A DNA stretch of 17,405 nt, taken from contig JAFDBW010000160.1 of NCBI GenBank assembly GCA_019313105.1, forward strand, positions 1-17,405, written 5' to 3'. Source of the stretch: Deltaproteobacteria bacterium. GTDB lineage: Bacteria; Desulfobacterota; Desulfuromonadia; Desulfuromonadales; BM103. Positions 15,367 through 17,405 of this stretch are shown here, one piece after another (position 1 is the first letter of the stretch; the number at the start of each line of letters is the position of its first letter). The translations under genes were made by a program, and so were the position numbers. The notes under the pieces are model-generated. The model saw nothing but the letters and a program-made list of their open reading frames with translations. It ran no database searches and was not told where the DNA came from.

Positions 15367-17025
15367 TTACATGCGCTCCGGGGCATCCACCCCGAGCAGG
15401 TTTAGAGCATTGGCCAGAACTGTTCTGACCCCGTTGACCAGGTAGAGGCGGGCCCGAGTGACCTCAGCATCTTCCACCAGAACGCGTTGCCTGTTGTAGT
15501 AGCTGTGGAACTGGGCGGCAAGCTCCTGTAGATAGTACACGATCCGGTGTGGCTCGCAACTCTGGGCTGCACCGAAGACCGTTTCAGGATAGCGCGCCAG
15601 ATGTTTGGCCAAGGCCAGCTCTTCGACAAGCGTCAGGCATGCCAGATTTGCAGTGCCGAACCCCGGCAGGGCGACGCCCTGCTCTGCTGCCGTGCGATTG
15701 ATGCTGCAAACACGGGCGTGGGCATACTGGACATAGTAAACCGGGTTGTCGTTGCTCTGGCGCTTGGCCAGTTCAAGGTCAAAATCAAGCTGGCTGTCCG
15801 AGCGGCGCATCAGGAAGAAGAAGCGGCAGGCATCCTTGCCGACTTCATCGACCACGTCGCGCAAGGTAATGAAATTTCCGGACCTTTTCCCCATCGTGTA
15901 AGGCTGGCCGTCACGTAGCAGGTTGACCATCTGGATGAGCAGAACCTGGAGAGCCTCGGGCGGGTGCCCGAGCCCGGCCACGACGGCTTTCATGCGTGGC
16001 ACGTAGCCATGATGGTCCGCGCCCCATACATCAATCACGCGCTCGAAGCCACGGTCGAACTTTTCCATATGGTAGGCAACATCCGAGGCAAAATAGGTTG
16101 GGCTGCCATCCGACTTGATCAATACCCGGTCCTTATCGTCACCGAAATCGGTTGTGCGCAGCCAGATAGCATCTTCCTGCTCATACGAAAGGCCCTTTTG
16201 CGCCAGCTTGGCGAGTTCGGTCGTCACCATGTCCCGGTCATAAAGGCTCTGCTCGCTGAACCAGTTGTCAAAGGTAATACCGAAAGTTTCCAGGTCAACG
16301 GCTATCCATTCAAGCACCTTGCTCACACCATAAGCAGAGCAAAGCTTGATCGCATCGGCTTCTTCACGCTTTATAACGTCTGGGCTCTCGTCGCGCAAGC
16401 TGGCCGCCAGTTTCCGGATGTAGTCTCCCTGGTAGCCGTCTTCAGGGAAAGTGATCTGTTCTCCGTGCAGTTCACGCAAGCGCAGCCAAATTGAGCGGCC
16501 GAGGGTCGCGACCTGGTTGCCGGCATCATTGACATAGTACTCGCGCTGCACATCGAAACCAGCGGCCTGCAGGATTGAGGCGACGGCATCTCCCACGGCG
16601 GCGCCCCTACCATGACCGATGTGCAATGGGCCAGTGGGGTTGGCGCTGACAAATTCAACCTGGACTTTCTGTCCCTGGCCTGCACCGGAGATACCATATT
16701 CAGGGCCCTTGGCCGTAATGTCGTCGAGCACCTCGTACCAGCAAACGGGTGCCAGGGTAAAGTTAATGAAACCGGGACCGGCAATGTCAACCTTGTCGAG
16801 GAGCGGGCTTGCACCGAGGGTCGCCACCAGAGCCTCGGCGATCTGGCGGGGCGCCTTCCTCTCGGTCCGGGCCATGATCATTGCCAGGTTGGTCGCAAAA
16901 TCACCATGCTCTGGGTTTCCGGGCACTTCGACCTGGATCTCCGGGATTTCCCCGGAGTGCAGGGTCTTGTTATCGAAGCAGGCCTGCAAGGCCTTGCCGA
17001 TCTGCTGTCGCAGGAGATCCTTCAT
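15367..17025 (-). CDS. argS: Arginyl-tRNA synthetase
   Basis: A class I synthetase that charges tRNA-Arg in the cytoplasm. The 552-residue protein has the N-terminal Arg-S additional domain (about 1-90), the catalytic HIGH signature PTGPLHIGHGRG (130-141, HIGH at 135-138), the KMSKS-equivalent MGKRSGNF (378-385) with the altered lysine usual in ArgRS, and a C-terminal DALR anticodon-binding domain (about 430-552) ending in LLGVDAPERM, typical of the family. Start: the ATG lies 9 nt after the stop of the small Cys-rich gene and in the same frame; the nearest GGAGG is 17 nt upstream, inside that gene, so initiation may rely on coupling. It is probably transcribed from the promoter at 17241-17269. 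Confidence 0.97.
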   Translation of the reverse strand: MKDLLRQQIGKALQACFDNKTLHSGEIPEIQVEVPGNPEHGDFATNLAMIMARTERKAPRQIAEALVATLGASPLLDKVDIAGPGFINFTLAPVCWYEVLDDITAKGPEYGISGAGQGQKVQVEFVSANPTGPLHIGHGRGAAVGDAVASILQAAGFDVQREYYVNDAGNQVATLGRSIWLRLRELHGEQITFPEDGYQGDYIRKLAASLRDESPDVIKREEADAIKLCSAYGVSKVLEWIAVDLETFGITFDNWFSEQSLYDRDMVTTELAKLAQKGLSYEQEDAIWLRTTDFGDDKDRVLIKSDGSPTYFASDVAYHMEKFDRGFERVIDVWGADHHGYVPRMKAVVAGLGHPPEALQVLLIQMVNLLRDGQPYTMGKRSGNFITLRDVVDEVGKDACRFFFLMRRSDSQLDFDLELAKRQSNDNPVYYVQYAHARVCSINRTAAEQGVALPGFGTANLACLTLVEELALAKHLARYPETVFGAAQSCEPHRIVYYLQELAAQFHSYYNRQRVLVEDAEVTRARLYLVNGVRTVLANALNLLGVDAPERM

Positions 17026-17034
17026 AAGCTTAAG

Positions 17035-17205
17035 TCAATTATCCTCCGTAACGGCATCATCCTGCTTTCCCTTGTTTTTGCGCAGGGCAATATCTTCGCA
17101 GTAATCTGGACAGTGTAAGGTTCCGTCACTGTCCATCGAGAAGCGTTTCGCACAATTGGCTCGCCAAGCGCAGTTCATACAGAGCTTGCGTCTGTCTTCT
17201 GTCAT
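17035..17205 (-). CDS. Small Cys-rich protein (56 aa), putative metal-binding
   Basis: A 56-residue frame from ATG 17205 to TGA 17035, translated by hand. It has five cysteines at positions 9, 12, 18, 32 and 36: CMNCAWRANC, then RFSMDSDGTLHC, then PDYC. A CxxC-x5-C...C-x3-C spacing suggests a zinc or iron-sulfur site. The C-terminal 16 residues are charged and probably disordered. I recall similar short CxNCAWRxxC proteins in Geobacter relatives but cannot name a characterised family. Coding is supported by the clear promoter upstream, a GATGAG-like ribosome binding site 8 nt before the ATG, and a 9-nt gap to argS in the same frame. Function is unknown. Confidence 0.72.
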   Translation of the reverse strand: MTEDRRKLCMNCAWRANCAKRFSMDSDGTLHCPDYCEDIALRKNKGKQDDAVTEDN

Positions 17206-17240
17206 GATTACGACTCATCTAAGGGTGAAAAAAGCACTGT

Positions 17241-17269
17241 ATGTTAGCGCTGCCCATGCAGGGTGTCAA
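17241..17269 (-). promoter_or_regulatory. Promoter of the small protein-argS-SPOR unit
   Basis: A perfect TTGACA (17269-17264), a 17-nt spacer and TAACAT (17246-17241, 4/6). The expected start is near 17234, giving a leader of about 30 nt. The spacer contains TGCATGGG (17260-17253), which recurs 39 nt upstream at 17299-17292; this might be an operator pair or chance. The 17206-17334 gap holds nothing else I can see. Confidence 0.75.
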
Positions 17270-17327
17270 GCGTTCAAGAAGGTGGAAATAACCCATGCAC
17301 GTCCGGCAGAGGGAAAACCTCAAGGCA

Positions 17328-17362
17328 CAACAAAGGCCCAACCCGATTGTACGGGATGGGCC
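17328..17362 (-). terminator. Intrinsic terminator of an upstream gene
   Basis: GGCCCATCCCG and CGGGTTGGGCC (17362-17352 with 17345-17335) pair over 10 of 11 positions around a 6-nt loop and are followed by TTTGTTG. The U-run makes it a minus-strand terminator. A frame entering at the window edge stops at TAA 17389-17387, which could be the end of the terminated gene, but only five codons are visible. Confidence 0.75.
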
Positions 17363-17405
17363 AGACAAAATGAGTAAAGATCGATATTATTTTCGGTCTT
17401 GGAAC

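Noticed and set aside
17026..17205. Possible TGA read-through (selenocysteine) joining the Cys-rich protein to ArgS in the same frame
   Set aside because: Only TGA CTT AAG CTT separates them, but ArgS has a normal complete N-terminus and no SECIS-like hairpin was seen after the TGA.

Overview
This window is a stretch of bacterial core chromosome, almost certainly from the Desulfuromonadales/Geobacterales (old 'Deltaproteobacteria'). The assignment rests on gene content and order, recalled from Geobacter-type genomes and not searched: argS - SPOR protein - two CAU tRNAs - tilS - ftsH - folP - cdaA - ybbR - glmM - pdxJ - acpS - nnr - CBS protein - tsaE - lysC - cimA. An FtsH N-terminus starting MNQFYKN and isoleucine synthesis through citramalate fit the same group. 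Every gene is on the minus strand, so transcription runs from high to low coordinates. The DNA is moderately GC-rich except for an AT-rich edge at about 1-110.

Layout in transcription order. (1) 17405-14671: an intrinsic terminator closes an upstream unit. A good sigma70-type promoter then serves a 56-residue Cys-rich small protein, argS and a membrane-anchored SPOR-domain protein, and a terminator overlaps the end of the SPOR gene. (2) 14669-14394: a tRNA promoter, initiator tRNA-fMet, a hairpin, elongator tRNA-Met and a strong hairpin. (3) tilS, which lacks a visible ribosome binding site. (4) 12866-3594: ftsH, folP, cdaA, ybbR, glmM, pdxJ, acpS, nnr, a two-CBS protein and tsaE. These are packed with gaps of 17 nt or less and several 4-nt overlaps, so they probably form one ten-gene operon behind a promoter at about 12930-12958. 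(5) 3577-29: lysC with its own candidate promoters, cimA, and a ComEA-like helix-hairpin-helix gene whose two ends look frameshifted at T-runs.

How the genes work together. The long operon joins membrane protein quality control (FtsH), folate (FolP), the c-di-AMP module (CdaA, YbbR) with peptidoglycan precursor supply (GlmM), cofactor synthesis (PdxJ), carrier-protein activation (AcpS), nicotinamide-nucleotide repair (Nnr) and tRNA t6A modification (TsaE). ArgS, TilS and the two tRNAs add translation functions. LysC and CimA feed the aspartate family and isoleucine.

I found no mobile element, CRISPR array, phage gene, defence locus or obvious new multi-gene system. The points most worth a second look are: a perfect internal ribosome binding site in lysC that would give a separate regulatory subunit; an initiator tRNA with a U1:U72 mismatch; the unannotated Cys-rich protein ahead of argS; the doubly frameshifted HhH gene; and the c-di-AMP module next to a CBS protein.
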